A DNA stretch of 64,000 bases, taken from assembly GCF_005217615.1 (NCBI RefSeq), contig NZ_SZNK01000001.1, forward strand, positions 1,817,501-1,881,500. Direction: 5' to 3'. Of the stretch, positions 34,765 to 43,917 are shown piece after piece (the stretch's first letter is position 1; every line of letters starts with the position of its first letter). The position numbers were made by a program, and so were the translations under genes. This DNA comes from Brevibacillus antibioticus (lineage in GTDB: Bacteria; Bacillota; Bacilli; Brevibacillales; Brevibacillaceae). Below the pieces are notes generated by a model. It was not told the origin of the DNA and did no database searches. It saw nothing but the letters and a program-made list of their open reading frames with translations.

Positions 34765-36720
34765 TTAAAGCAGATGCATCTTGGCTTCTACCTCGTCCCA
34801 CGGCACCGAGTAGCCAGCCCCCTTGGCGCAAAAGATCGAGGAGGATGTATAAGCTGGATCTGCATCCTTTTCATAGCCTTTCCTTTCCATCACTTCCTTC
34901 GCATTATGACAGCGATCGTATCCGCCAAATACACAGCGAATGCTGCCTCGTCCATGCGTGAAAGAAGCGAATTCGGTGCTGTAATTCATGAATGTTGCTA
35001 CGGGCACCCTTCCCGTAATGACCGCATGCGTATCCGACATCTGCGGCGGCAGAAACGAACCTGAGGCGCGCTGAACATCCGAAAGTACCCTCCCCATTTC
35101 GTTCATCCCCACCTTTATTTTGAAGTCATAATAGGGTTCTAACAGCATATTTTCCGCTTTCTCCAGCCCCTGCCGCAGTGCGCGGAAGGTAGCCTCACGA
35201 AAGTCGCCCCCATGCGTATGTTCGTTATGCGCACGGCCTCTTAGGAGCGTAATTTTCATGTCGGTGACTGGCATGCCTGTCAATAGCCCATGATGCTCTC
35301 GTTCGTACAGATGAGACTGAACCAGATTCTGGTAGTTAAAACTCAGTTCATCAGGATGACATACGCTAGTGAAGTGAATCCCGCTGCCTCGCTCTCCCGG
35401 TTCAAGCAGGAGGTGCACTTCCGCGTAATGCCTGAGCGGCTCGAAGTGTCCATATCCCGTCACAGCAGACTGTATCGATTCTTTATACAAGATCTCTGGT
35501 TGGCCGAAAGAGACAACGAAACCGAAGCGTTCCTTCACAACCTGCTCCAGCACTTCTAATTGGATCAGTCCCATGACACGAATGTGAATCTCCTGCACAC
35601 TCTCTTCCCAAACCACATTCAGCGATGGGTCCTCCGTATTCAGAATGCGAAACGCACCGAGCACTTGCTGCACGTGAAGCGAACCGTCAAACTGTACTTT
35701 TGATTGTAATGTCGACTCCGTCTCATAAGCAAACTTGTCTGAGTAGAGCCCCACCCCTTGTCCAGCTTCGGCCTCGGACAAGCCTGCGACCGCGAACAAA
35801 TCGCCAGCAGCTACTTGTTCAACCGACTGTGATTTCCTACCACTAAACAGTAAGATTTGTGTAATCTTCTCTTCGTATCGATGTCCACCGCTCTCATAGC
35901 TAAGCAACTCCCGTACCTTTAGCTGGCCGCTGAGCGCTTTGACGAACGTTAGCCTCAATCCGTTTGCTGCGTGTCGAATTTTATAAATGCGCCCCCCGAA
36001 CGGAGCCGTCTCGTCATAAGACGCAGTCGTCAACAAGGACAGTTGATTCAGGAACTCTACAACGCCATCATCCTGCAGTGCCGAGCCGCATGCGCAGGGG
36101 AACAGACGCCCATCTCGTATCATTTCCTGTAAAGCACCCAGCCAAAAAGCTTGATCGTCCCTTTCCTCTATGAACGCTTCTAGCAAGGACTCGTTCCGCT
36201 CCGCCATCATCTCTCGTAGCTGCTCACCCACGATACCGTTTGCGAAGTTGTCCTTGACGGAACAGACATCCATTGTCAACTGACTGCGTATCTCCTCTTC
36301 CGTCCTGAACGCATCCGCGCCGATCCGATCTGTTTTATTGATAAAGAAAAATGTCGGTATCCGATGTTTGCGCAACAACTGCCAGACTGTCTCTGTATGA
36401 CCCTGAACACCTTCTACGGCACTGACAATCACGATCGCGTAATCCATTACCCCGATCGCCCGCTCCATCTCGGAAGAAAAATCGACGTGTCCAGGCGTGT
36501 CGATCAAATAATAAACGTCGCCCTTATGGTGCATAACCGCCTGATCGGCGAACACAGTAATGCCTCTTTTCCTCTCGATATCGTGGCTGTCCAAAAAGGC
36601 ATCTTGATGATCCACCCGGCCCCGCGACCGGATGCTGTTCGTATGATATAGCAACTGTTCGGCGAACGTAGTCTTGCCCGCATCCACATGGGCAAACAAG
36701 CCGATCGTTAGTCGTTTCAT
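34765..36720 (-). CDS. TetM/EF-G-like ribosomal-protection GTPase
   Basis: 651-residue translation-factor GTPase, the length of Tet(M)/Tet(O) proteins (about 640). The G motifs are intact: AHVDAGKTT (10-18), DTPGH (74-78) and NKTD (128-131). EF-G-like domains II-V follow, including GRVPVATFMNYSTEFASFTHGRGS near the C-terminus. It is well diverged in appearance from EF-G (no full-length domain insert) and fits chromosomal TetM-like families of soil Bacillota. It probably dislodges an inhibitor, possibly tetracycline-like, from the ribosome. AGAGGGAT precedes ATG 36720. It is a single gene; no mobile element or leader-peptide attenuator was recognised upstream. Confidence 0.82.
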   Translation of the reverse strand: MKRLTIGLFAHVDAGKTTFAEQLLYHTNSIRSRGRVDHQDAFLDSHDIERKRGITVFADQAVMHHKGDVYYLIDTPGHVDFSSEMERAIGVMDYAIVIVSAVEGVQGHTETVWQLLRKHRIPTFFFINKTDRIGADAFRTEEEIRSQLTMDVCSVKDNFANGIVGEQLREMMAERNESLLEAFIEERDDQAFWLGALQEMIRDGRLFPCACGSALQDDGVVEFLNQLSLLTTASYDETAPFGGRIYKIRHAANGLRLTFVKALSGQLKVRELLSYESGGHRYEEKITQILLFSGRKSQSVEQVAAGDLFAVAGLSEAEAGQGVGLYSDKFAYETESTLQSKVQFDGSLHVQQVLGAFRILNTEDPSLNVVWEESVQEIHIRVMGLIQLEVLEQVVKERFGFVVSFGQPEILYKESIQSAVTGYGHFEPLRHYAEVHLLLEPGERGSGIHFTSVCHPDELSFNYQNLVQSHLYEREHHGLLTGMPVTDMKITLLRGRAHNEHTHGGDFREATFRALRQGLEKAENMLLEPYYDFKIKVGMNEMGRVLSDVQRASGSFLPPQMSDTHAVITGRVPVATFMNYSTEFASFTHGRGSIRCVFGGYDRCHNAKEVMERKGYEKDADPAYTSSSIFCAKGAGYSVPWDEVEAKMHLL

Positions 36721-36923
36721 GTTATCCCTCTTCCATAGCTACTCGACTGCCATTTCTTTTCTCATTAAAACATAGGAATGGAGAAGAAGAATAGTTGTCT
36801 AACGCTTTCTTGTAAATTGCCGTATCCATTCGCACATTTTCATTTACTACAGGCTCGTATCAGTTGCCAAGCTTCCCCCATTTGCATGCACTATACCATG
36901 CAGAGAGAAACGAGGTGATGAAT

Positions 36924-37142
36924 ATGACTGACATAGTAGTAATCCTATTCAGACGTATCAGAGTGAATGGCGTACGTAGGCGAATTATTCGCGACGTTAG
37001 CATCATTGGAAGTGCCGCACCATGCAACCGATTTTTAATGATTGGTAGACGTGTGGGTCCAGCTGCACGTTGTCTTTTGAATAACGGGTTCCAACGTGTG
37101 TTATCAAGAGATAATGTTTTGGTGTTTATCCGAGTAAGATAA
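36924..37142 (+). CDS. Orphan Arg-rich 72-residue protein
   Basis: A short frame with GAGGTGAT before ATG 36924 and a rho-independent terminator right after its stop, so it looks like a real one-gene unit. About one residue in five is Arg and there are very few acidic residues (RRIRVNGVRRRIIRD, IGRRVGPAARC), giving a strongly basic protein with two Cys and alternating hydrophobic positions. There is no signal peptide or membrane helix. I do not recognise a family. Nucleic-acid or polyanion binding, or a spore structural role, would suit the composition but is speculative. Confidence 0.6.
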   Translation: MTDIVVILFRRIRVNGVRRRIIRDVSIIGSAAPCNRFLMIGRRVGPAARCLLNNGFQRVLSRDNVLVFIRVR

Positions 37143-37155
37143 ATGGGTCCGTATG

Positions 37156-37192
37156 AAAACGGTAGCTAATTGGGTTACCGTTTTCTTTTTTT
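37156..37192 (+). terminator. Terminator after the Arg-rich gene
   Basis: AAAACGGTA (37156-37164) pairs with TACCGTTTT (37176-37184) and is followed by CTTTTTTT. This is a near-ideal rho-independent terminator. Confidence 0.85.
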
Positions 37193-37250
37193 ACAACTGT
37201 GCAGCTACACTTATTTGCATCCCATACCAAACGGATCTGTCATCGTGTTT

Positions 37251-37724
37251 TCACTTCAGCGCTTCTTTAAACACAGATTCTATTTGATCCACCTCTTTCG
37301 ACGCCGCGAATAAAACAAACGGTCCTTTCGTCTTCAAAACATGCTTTTCGATGAGAAAATACTCCTCTGGGCGATAGTCTTTCAATTTGATTGTTTGTGC
37401 CTCGATCCGTTGTTGTATTTTCTCTTTTATATATCCGGTGTCGCTCGCATCTTTGACTTTGATAACAGCGAGTTCATCCGCTTTCACATTGGATGAAGCT
37501 GTGTACAGGATGAAATCCTCCACTTTTCCTGCTTCGATCTGATACAACTTTTGCAGTTTTTCCAGATCCCCTTGCTTCATATCCTGAAAACTTACTGTTT
37601 GGTGAATTCTTTCTCCCACTTCTGCGGCGGAAAGTTCTTCGGAAGTCCCGCCGTCACTGGAGCATCCGACCAACATTCCCATTCCGATAGCAAACATAAG
37701 CAGTACAGACAAAAATCGCTTCAT
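37251..37724 (-). CDS. DUF4358-type lipoprotein
   Basis: About 157 residues with a lipoprotein signal (lipobox LVGC near residue 21) and a small alpha/beta domain (LYTASSNVKADELAVIKVKD, FVLFAASKEVDQI) like DUF4358 proteins, which are found beside DHHW/MBOAT acetylation genes. GGAG is better placed for ATG 37724 than for GTG 37733, which overlaps the stop of the DHHW gene. It is the last gene of the four-gene operon and presumably sits on the outer face of the membrane with the acetyltransferase. Function is not established. Confidence 0.8.
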   Translation of the reverse strand: MKRFLSVLLMFAIGMGMLVGCSSDGGTSEELSAAEVGERIHQTVSFQDMKQGDLEKLQKLYQIEAGKVEDFILYTASSNVKADELAVIKVKDASDTGYIKEKIQQRIEAQTIKLKDYRPEEYFLIEKHVLKTKGPFVLFAASKEVDQIESVFKEALK

Positions 37725-37729
37725 TACAT

Positions 37730-38869
37730 TCACTCCATGATGTTCAGAATAGAGGTGTCTTCAAAAAACGTTTTGACGTTGTAAAGGAATAGCATGTCAT
37801 GAAATTGCCGATCTTGTATGAGCTTTGTTACGGATTCCTCATAATAGCGAAGGTCAACGACATCGATCTCTGCGAAGTGTTCGGTCAAGAAGGGAATCAG
37901 GCTATTTGCGTACGAATCTTTCACGACCAGCAGCTTCTTCCCGTCCGGATGGTCGGTTGTGATTCGGACCAGTGCATGGTTGCCGTTCAGGAAAACCGCA
38001 TACTTATCCTTTTTGGACAAATTGTCCGTCTGGTACAAGGAATCCGCAGTACGTCCTTCGTCCACGTACTCCACCTTCTTTTTGCTTTCCTCTTTTGGCA
38101 GATAAAGATTGATACGATCAGGCTGCAGATGACGGAAGCCGCTTTTCGAATAGAGCGAACCGTAGAATGCATCCGTCACCTGCCGAATGTTGAACGCAGC
38201 TTCGTCTTTTGGAACAATCCCCATCTGTTTGCACAACACCTGATACGCATAATAAGCGCCTTTGCTTGTCCAATGATGATCCGTTTTATAAAAAATGGCA
38301 TCTTCGCGTCCAGCATACAACGCGGGATAGACATCCACGAAGCGAATATCAGGTGGAAGCGATTGCCGAACTCGATTGAGCGCAGCCTGTTCGTCGCCCA
38401 TTGGTGCGTAGGCAGGCAGTTTATCCCGAAGCAATGCGGCGGCAGTCGGTACTAGCATGATGTACTTACGAAGGTCTGGCGTTGTCTGGTGAATCGACTG
38501 GATGGCCTGAACTCTGTCATTCACCCCGGTGGCCAGCGGCGATGAGAAATGTTGAATCAGGTACCCATCCTTGCCCAGATAAACACCGTTGCTGTCCTTT
38601 TTGCCCATAACACGATCCGCATCCGTTTTTAGCCCGATCCACACGTCCCGAAAAGCAAATTGATCAGTGATATAGGTCTCGTAATCAGATGTGAACTTCC
38701 CCGCCAGCAAGGATCGTAGTGAAAATGGCGGCCTCCTCTCGAGCACCCTGTTTTCCGATTCCGAGAACGCCTGCTCAGGGGTCAGTATGTTCAAAACGGC
38801 CACCATGAGGATAAACAGCAAGAACAACAAGCCTGTCACGGCTCGTGTCCATTTGTCATAGCTGGTCAA
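37730..38869 (-). CDS. DHHW (AlgX/AlgJ-like) SGNH-type acetyltransferase
   Basis: About 379 residues: an N-terminal membrane anchor (about 10-30) and an extracytoplasmic SGNH-like domain with the diagnostic FYKTDHHWTSKGAYYAY motif and a nucleophile-type LVVKDSYANSL. AlgJ/AlgX-like enzymes place acetyl groups on exported polysaccharides, working with an MBOAT carrier. TTG 38869 has GGGAGGGAG upstream. It begins 15 bp after the MBOAT stop, so the pair forms the classical two-part acetylation machine. Confidence 0.87.
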   Translation of the reverse strand: MTSYDKWTRAVTGLLFLLFILMVAVLNILTPEQAFSESENRVLERRPPFSLRSLLAGKFTSDYETYITDQFAFRDVWIGLKTDADRVMGKKDSNGVYLGKDGYLIQHFSSPLATGVNDRVQAIQSIHQTTPDLRKYIMLVPTAAALLRDKLPAYAPMGDEQAALNRVRQSLPPDIRFVDVYPALYAGREDAIFYKTDHHWTSKGAYYAYQVLCKQMGIVPKDEAAFNIRQVTDAFYGSLYSKSGFRHLQPDRINLYLPKEESKKKVEYVDEGRTADSLYQTDNLSKKDKYAVFLNGNHALVRITTDHPDGKKLLVVKDSYANSLIPFLTEHFAEIDVVDLRYYEESVTKLIQDRQFHDMLFLYNVKTFFEDTSILNIME

Positions 38870-38884
38870 GATCGCTCCCTCCCC

Positions 38885-40291
38885 TCAAAACCGAAAATAT
38901 AAGAATGGATTGTAATCCTCAAAGACCAAATAAGCGGACGACAAAACCAAACTGATGATTGAAAGTGCCAAAGCAGTGATCATGCCTACCGAGTTCCATC
39001 GGGCTTTCATCTGCTCCCCTACTTTCCGGGGCAGCGGTGTCGCGCACAAGGCCAACAGAACGAGCAATCCCCCATACGTCGTCAGGTCGTAGAGCGCCTG
39101 GCGATCTGCCCATTCGTGCGCCCCGAAACCAAACATCGCACGGATGAACATCCACGTGGAAGGCAAATGTTCGAATTCAAAAAGGACCCATCCGACAACG
39201 ACAATCAGCAGCGTGTAGAGATGTCCTGCCCAGTTCGGCCAACGCTTCAGCCACTTCAGCAAAAACAGCTTCTCAAACACAACGAAACAGCCGAAATATA
39301 AGCCCCATACGATAAAGTTCCAGCTCGCCCCATGCCACAGACCGGTTAAGAACCAGACGATCAAGAGGTTACGGAACTGCTTGCCCAAGCCCATCCGGTT
39401 GCCGCCAAGCGGAATATAGACATACTCCCGGAACCAGGAACCGAGGGAAATATGCCATCTGCGCCAAAATTCTGTAACGCTTCGTGAAATATACGGATGC
39501 TTGAAGTTTTCTGGGAATTCGAAACCGAACATTTTGCCGAGCCCGCGTGCCATATCCGAATACCCGCTGAAATCGAAATAAATTTGAAACGTAAATGCAA
39601 GGATGCCAAGCCACGCGGAAAGGACAGTCAAGTCCTCAAACGGCGTCGACTTCACATTGGTCCATAGCAGTCCGATATTGTTGGCTAGCAACACTTTTTT
39701 AGCCAATCCCCGGATGAACCATTCCGCTCCTTCTCCGAACCGCTCCAGTGTCACTTTACGAAAAACCAGTTGCTCCGAGATATCTCCATATTTGACGATC
39801 GGACCTGCGACCAGTTGGGGAAACATCGTAACGTAAGTGCCGAAAGCGACGATATTTCGTTGTGCCGGTACTTTTCCGAGGTATACATCCACTACATAGG
39901 ACATCGTTTGGAACGTATAAAAGGAAATACCGACCGGCAGTGGTAGATCAGCCACCTGTATATGCAGACCGAATAGATCATTCACATTCGAAACGACAAA
40001 CCCGGCATATTTGAAGAAACTGAGAATCGCCAGACTGCCGCAGATAGAGCCGAACAACACTGCTCGGGCGATTGGCTTGCGGTGACTGTACTTATCGATC
40101 AGGAGCCCGTTGATATAATCAAATACAGTTGTAACAATCATGATGATGATATATACCGGCTCGCCCCATGCATAAAAGATGAGACTCGCTGCGAACAGAA
40201 CAGCATTTCTCAGCTTATTGGGCGACACATAATAAACGAGCAGCACGGCGGGCAGAAATTGAAACAGGAAAATCAGACTGCTGAATACCAA
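38885..40291 (-). CDS. MBOAT O-acyltransferase (AlgI-like)
   Basis: 468-residue polytopic membrane protein with about ten to twelve hydrophobic segments. Family landmarks are LPVGISFYTFQTMSYVVDVY, FPENFKHPYISRSVTEFWRRWHISLG and the catalytic-His region LTGLWHGASWNF. AlgI-type proteins pass acetyl groups across the membrane for O-acetylation of alginate, cellulose or other surface glycans. The initiator is TTG 40291 with GGGAGG upstream. It is followed by DHHW and DUF4358 genes and preceded by an SGNH lipoprotein gene. The glycan modified is unknown; no glycan synthase is present in the window. Confidence 0.93.
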   Translation of the reverse strand: MVFSSLIFLFQFLPAVLLVYYVSPNKLRNAVLFAASLIFYAWGEPVYIIIMIVTTVFDYINGLLIDKYSHRKPIARAVLFGSICGSLAILSFFKYAGFVVSNVNDLFGLHIQVADLPLPVGISFYTFQTMSYVVDVYLGKVPAQRNIVAFGTYVTMFPQLVAGPIVKYGDISEQLVFRKVTLERFGEGAEWFIRGLAKKVLLANNIGLLWTNVKSTPFEDLTVLSAWLGILAFTFQIYFDFSGYSDMARGLGKMFGFEFPENFKHPYISRSVTEFWRRWHISLGSWFREYVYIPLGGNRMGLGKQFRNLLIVWFLTGLWHGASWNFIVWGLYFGCFVVFEKLFLLKWLKRWPNWAGHLYTLLIVVVGWVLFEFEHLPSTWMFIRAMFGFGAHEWADRQALYDLTTYGGLLVLLALCATPLPRKVGEQMKARWNSVGMITALALSIISLVLSSAYLVFEDYNPFLYFRF

Positions 40292-40312
40292 CGTTCGTTT
40301 CCTCCCGCGCCG

Positions 40313-40999
40313 TTATTTTGCGCTCTTCTGACGACCCAGCTCATTTTTTACGTAATCGAGCAGAATTGGATAAAACTCGGCTTGGAAATGAATGCCGTCC
40401 GCATCGTACATGTCAGGATGATCAGCCACGATTGATGACACATCGACGTATCCGACTTGTACCTTGCTCGCGAGCTCCTTCAGTCCCTTATTGTAGTCGC
40501 GGATATTTCGATAACGTGGCTCCGCTTTTTCTGCCTCTGCCGTAACCGGGGTAACGGATAATATCGTGATGGACGCCTCTGGAAGCCTTACTTTGATGCC
40601 ATCGATCAATTGGCTGTAATACGACAACGAATATTCCTTGGGATTGTCGGTCGGCCATAAAATGTCGTCTGAACCCAGCTGGATAAAAATATGCTCGGGC
40701 TTTCTCTTGACCAATTCGTCCACGTCTTGCAGCGCGAATTCAGCCGTTTTCCCTGCACCTGCGAGCACGTTCTCCTGTTTCAACACATCATGGTAAGACA
40801 ATCCCTCTGTAATCGAATCTCCGAGAAAAACGCTTTTTTGATACTGTGCTGCATAGGAGGTTTGCTGCGGAGTGGAGATGTCCACGGCCTGCCTAGTAAT
40901 CTCGAAAGTAGGTGGTTGTCCATTGCTACCGCATGCCGCAACCGATAAAGCGAGCATTACGATCAGTGTAATACCCAACATTTTCTTTTGCACTTTCAT
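40313..40999 (-). CDS. SGNH/GDSL hydrolase lipoprotein
   Basis: 228 residues with a lipoprotein signal (lipobox SVAAC near residue 23) and an SGNH esterase domain: block I FLGDSITEG, block III QLGSDDILW (GxND-like, with Ser-Asp in place of Asn) and block V DGIHFQAEFY with the Asp-His pair. It is probably a membrane-anchored acetyl esterase or transferase acting with the MBOAT/DHHW pair downstream (22 bp). AAAGGGG precedes ATG 40999. It is the first gene of the operon. Confidence 0.87.
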   Translation of the reverse strand: MKVQKKMLGITLIVMLALSVAACGSNGQPPTFEITRQAVDISTPQQTSYAAQYQKSVFLGDSITEGLSYHDVLKQENVLAGAGKTAEFALQDVDELVKRKPEHIFIQLGSDDILWPTDNPKEYSLSYYSQLIDGIKVRLPEASITILSVTPVTAEAEKAEPRYRNIRDYNKGLKELASKVQVGYVDVSSIVADHPDMYDADGIHFQAEFYPILLDYVKNELGRQKSAK

Positions 41000-41091
41000 C
41001 TTTCCCCTTTCTGCTTGAACAAGGTAAAGAGTAATCGTCGGAGATCAAGATCAGATGCAGATCGTGTGCAGATTGGGTAGAAATCCAATAA

Positions 41092-41127
41092 AAAAAGTGC
41101 AGAACCGAGGTTCTACACTTTCTTTTT
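41092..41127 (-). terminator. Terminator at the end of the kinase gene
   Basis: AAAGTG-C-AGAACC pairs with GGTTCT-A-CACTTT (about 41095-41120). The kinase stop codon lies inside the stem, and the AAAAAA to the left gives the T tract on the minus strand. Confidence 0.65.
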
Positions 41128-42933
41128 CTTTAATTCAAAATAGAACAAGACGCCTTCTTCCGTATTCATTGCCCCATAGAACGCCCCATGCAATTCTAGT
41201 ATCTGCTTGGAGATCGCCAGGCCCAATCCGGTTCCTCCGGTCGCACGGTTGCGGGAATGCTCGCCGCGGTAGAAACGATCCCATATCTTTTCCAATTGCT
41301 CGGCCGGAATATGGACGCCTTTATTTTCGATGCAAATCTTGACGGTATCCTCCCGTTCAACCGTTGAGATGACAATGTCCTCTTGTTTCGGCGTGTAGCG
41401 TATGGCGTTTGTCAGGAAATTTACGATCACCTGCTCGATTCGATGCTGATTGGCGATGACTTCGACTGGGGCTAAACGGTGATGCAACTGCAACTGCTTG
41501 CCCGCGAGGTCCGGTGCCAACTTTTCACAGATTTGCTCCACTACCACATCAATCCGGAACGAATCCATCTGCATTCTATACGTACCGGATTCATATTTTG
41601 CCAAGTCCAGCATATCCGCAACCAGCAGGTTCATCTTCTTCACTTCATCTTCCATCGCAGCAAAATAGTAGTCCCGCTTCGGGCTGTCCGCTTTATCCTT
41701 CAAGATGTATAGGCAGCTTTCCATGACGCTAAGCGGAGTTTTCAACTCATGCGACACGCCAGCTATAAATTCTTTGCGCGTTTGCTCCAGCCGCTTTTCT
41801 TTCTCGATATCCTGCTCCAACCGGACAATATGGGCATGCAGCATATCCGAAAGTCGATTAATATTCCGTGACAGGCTGCCGATCTCATCCTCTGTCTTGA
41901 TCGGAATTTTTTCTGAGAAGTCCAGCTTTGCCATTTTTTGCGTCATGTCGTCCATACGGAGCAGAGGAGCTGCTATTCTGCGGGAATAATAGAAGGAGGC
42001 GAGCAGAACGAGCAGCAACGTACCTGCAATGATGTAGCCGTAATAACTTCTCATGACCTCCGCAGCTTCGTTTACGGGCTGCAGCGATGCCATGGCAAAC
42101 AGATAGGCGGGTTTCCCTGTTGGATCGGTCACGCGCTCTACGAATATTTTGTAATTCATATCGTTCTCTTTGTAGTCCGATATCGTGCTTATTTGCTCCA
42201 CATCATCACCGTATAGCAACTCCGCTTGAAAAGCTTTCACCCGTTCAAGAAATAAGCGGTTCGTATAGCGGGATACATCCGCTCCTTGCGGTGTCCGAAC
42301 CTGTGTGATAGTTCCGTGCACCAGAACGCTGGGATAACGCTCATGGTATTCGGTGGGACTTTTGAATCGCGGGACGACCTCATACTCTTTTTTGACGAGT
42401 TGCTGATTCTCCAGTCGATTTTCCTCTCTGAGATTGGAGACACTCCTCCCGATCCGCTGCGGAAACAATTGCTTGTCGATCATGATCCCTTCCATGGCAA
42501 TCTGTTGCCCCGCTTTCACAAAGGTATCCAGGAAGGGGTTATCGGCGCTTACATCCTCCACATCCATGACCGTATACAATGGAACGACAATCGACTTGCC
42601 AGAAAGTGCAGGTGTGGCGCCCGAGTGCTCCAGACGGACCTCCATCTCGAAATCGTCCGTGTATTTCAAATGGCCTCTATCATCCAATCGAGCGAACCAG
42701 GCATTCGTCTTTTGGTAAAACTCCTGTTCCTTCCTGACTTCATCCTGAGAAGTCCCGGCATGAGTCAACTCGTTTTGCCGATAGGATTGAAGGGCTTCCG
42801 TCACCTTCTCTACCTTTTGATGCACATAAAACTGCTCGAAAAATACGGTTTGTCCGATAAAAATGCTCGCGATCACAATAAGGCATAATCCCGTCGTGAG
42901 CAGAAACAGCTTGCGTACAATGCTTGTTCTCAT
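41113..42933 (-). CDS. Membrane sensor histidine kinase
   Basis: 606 residues: TM1 (about 10-30), a large extracytoplasmic sensor (about 31-285), TM2 (YYGYIIAGTLLLVLLASFYY), HAMP, HisKA with the phospho-acceptor in GVSHELKTPLS, and HATPase_c with N box NFLTNAIRYTP and GTGLGLAIS. ATG 42933 overlaps the regulator stop as ATGA, so they are translated together. It lies directly upstream of the O-acetylation operon on the same strand, separated by a terminator and 113 bp, so the system may control that operon in response to an envelope signal. This is contextual inference. Confidence 0.93.
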   Translation of the reverse strand: MRTSIVRKLFLLTTGLCLIVIASIFIGQTVFFEQFYVHQKVEKVTEALQSYRQNELTHAGTSQDEVRKEQEFYQKTNAWFARLDDRGHLKYTDDFEMEVRLEHSGATPALSGKSIVVPLYTVMDVEDVSADNPFLDTFVKAGQQIAMEGIMIDKQLFPQRIGRSVSNLREENRLENQQLVKKEYEVVPRFKSPTEYHERYPSVLVHGTITQVRTPQGADVSRYTNRLFLERVKAFQAELLYGDDVEQISTISDYKENDMNYKIFVERVTDPTGKPAYLFAMASLQPVNEAAEVMRSYYGYIIAGTLLLVLLASFYYSRRIAAPLLRMDDMTQKMAKLDFSEKIPIKTEDEIGSLSRNINRLSDMLHAHIVRLEQDIEKEKRLEQTRKEFIAGVSHELKTPLSVMESCLYILKDKADSPKRDYYFAAMEDEVKKMNLLVADMLDLAKYESGTYRMQMDSFRIDVVVEQICEKLAPDLAGKQLQLHHRLAPVEVIANQHRIEQVIVNFLTNAIRYTPKQEDIVISTVEREDTVKICIENKGVHIPAEQLEKIWDRFYRGEHSRNRATGGTGLGLAISKQILELHGAFYGAMNTEEGVLFYFELKKKKV

Positions 42934-43604
42934 GGCCGATCCTCAAATTTATAACCGGAACGAACAACAGTGACGATATGCTTCGCATGCTCTCCCAGCT
43001 TGGAACGCAAATTCCGAACATGGCTGCTGAGCGTACGATCCTCGCCGACAAAGTCGTAACCCCAGATTTTTGTAAGGAGCTGTTCTCTAGTGAGGATGAT
43101 GCCTTTGTTTTTCATCAAGTAAGCCAAAATTTCGAATTCCGTGTGCGTCAGGCTATAATTCATTCCCTCAATCGAAACGGTTCGGGACGGCAAGTGAATC
43201 GTAATCCCGCCGCCAGACAACATATCCCCCGGTTCGTGCATTTGCCGGTTTTCCAGCAACCGTTTGGCGCGTGCCAGCAGGATAGGAGGACTGCACGGTT
43301 TCACGACATAATCGTCCGCCCCGAGCTCGAATCCGAGCAACGTGTCATCCTCATCCGCACGAGCTGTTAACATCAGAATGGGGACGTTGGAAACTTTTCG
43401 AATGCGTCTGCATACTGACCACCCGTCCATTTCCGGCAGCATAACATCCAGAATGATCAAATGCACTTCATGCTCTTGAAATAACGTCAGCGCCTGATTC
43501 CCGTCCCCCGCTTCCAGCACTTCGTGTCCTTCGTCCATCAAGTATTCCTTCATAATCTCTCGCAAAACCTGCTGGTCTTCCACAATCAGTATCGTTTTCG
43601 TCAT
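42930..43604 (-). CDS. OmpR/PhoB-family response regulator
   Basis: 224 residues. The receiver domain has the acidic pair in VEDQ, the phospho-acceptor Asp in IILDVMLPEMDG and the switch Lys in DDYVVKPC. The C-terminal winged-helix domain ends with LSSHVRNLRSKLG and VVRSGYKFE. GAGAGGT precedes ATG 43604. It is the first gene of the regulator-kinase pair. The 43605-43917 stretch upstream holds its leader and the crystallin-gene terminator but no gene. Confidence 0.93.
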   Translation of the reverse strand: MTKTILIVEDQQVLREIMKEYLMDEGHEVLEAGDGNQALTLFQEHEVHLIILDVMLPEMDGWSVCRRIRKVSNVPILMLTARADEDDTLLGFELGADDYVVKPCSPPILLARAKRLLENRQMHEPGDMLSGGGITIHLPSRTVSIEGMNYSLTHTEFEILAYLMKNKGIILTREQLLTKIWGYDFVGEDRTLSSHVRNLRSKLGEHAKHIVTVVRSGYKFEDRP

Positions 43605-43817
43605 GCTAATGACCTCTCGTCCTCTATCTCTCCAAAAGATATTTTTTAGAATGTTATCATGACTTTGGGGTCGTCACAATATGGCAGTATTCACAAACGC
43701 ACGGCAAATGGTATACCGCATGGGACTATTCACCATTCATGAAAATTTTCCTCGACTGGCTTCGTTTATTGAACTCTCGAACCCGTTGAACAACAAAACT
43801 TAAAGGTTGTAACACAA

Positions 43818-43843
43818 AAAGTGACCAAATGAATGGTCACTTT
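43818..43843 (-). terminator. Hairpin downstream of the beta/gamma-crystallin gene
   Basis: AAAGTGACCA (43818-43827) pairs with TGGTCACTTT (43834-43843). On the minus strand it is followed by TTTTTG. It lies about 75 bp past the crystallin stop. Confidence 0.6.
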
Positions 43844-43917
43844 ATTGGTGTACCTGTTGTTTTATTAGTTGACGATGAAGAAAAATGGAGTGCAAAGACA
43901 TGAAGAACTTGAATTTA

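Noticed and set aside
43600-43917. Possible small genes such as a frame with VLLVDDEEKW near 43858-43903
   Set aside because: Only about 15 codons with no start site; likely chance similarity to a receiver-domain N-terminus.
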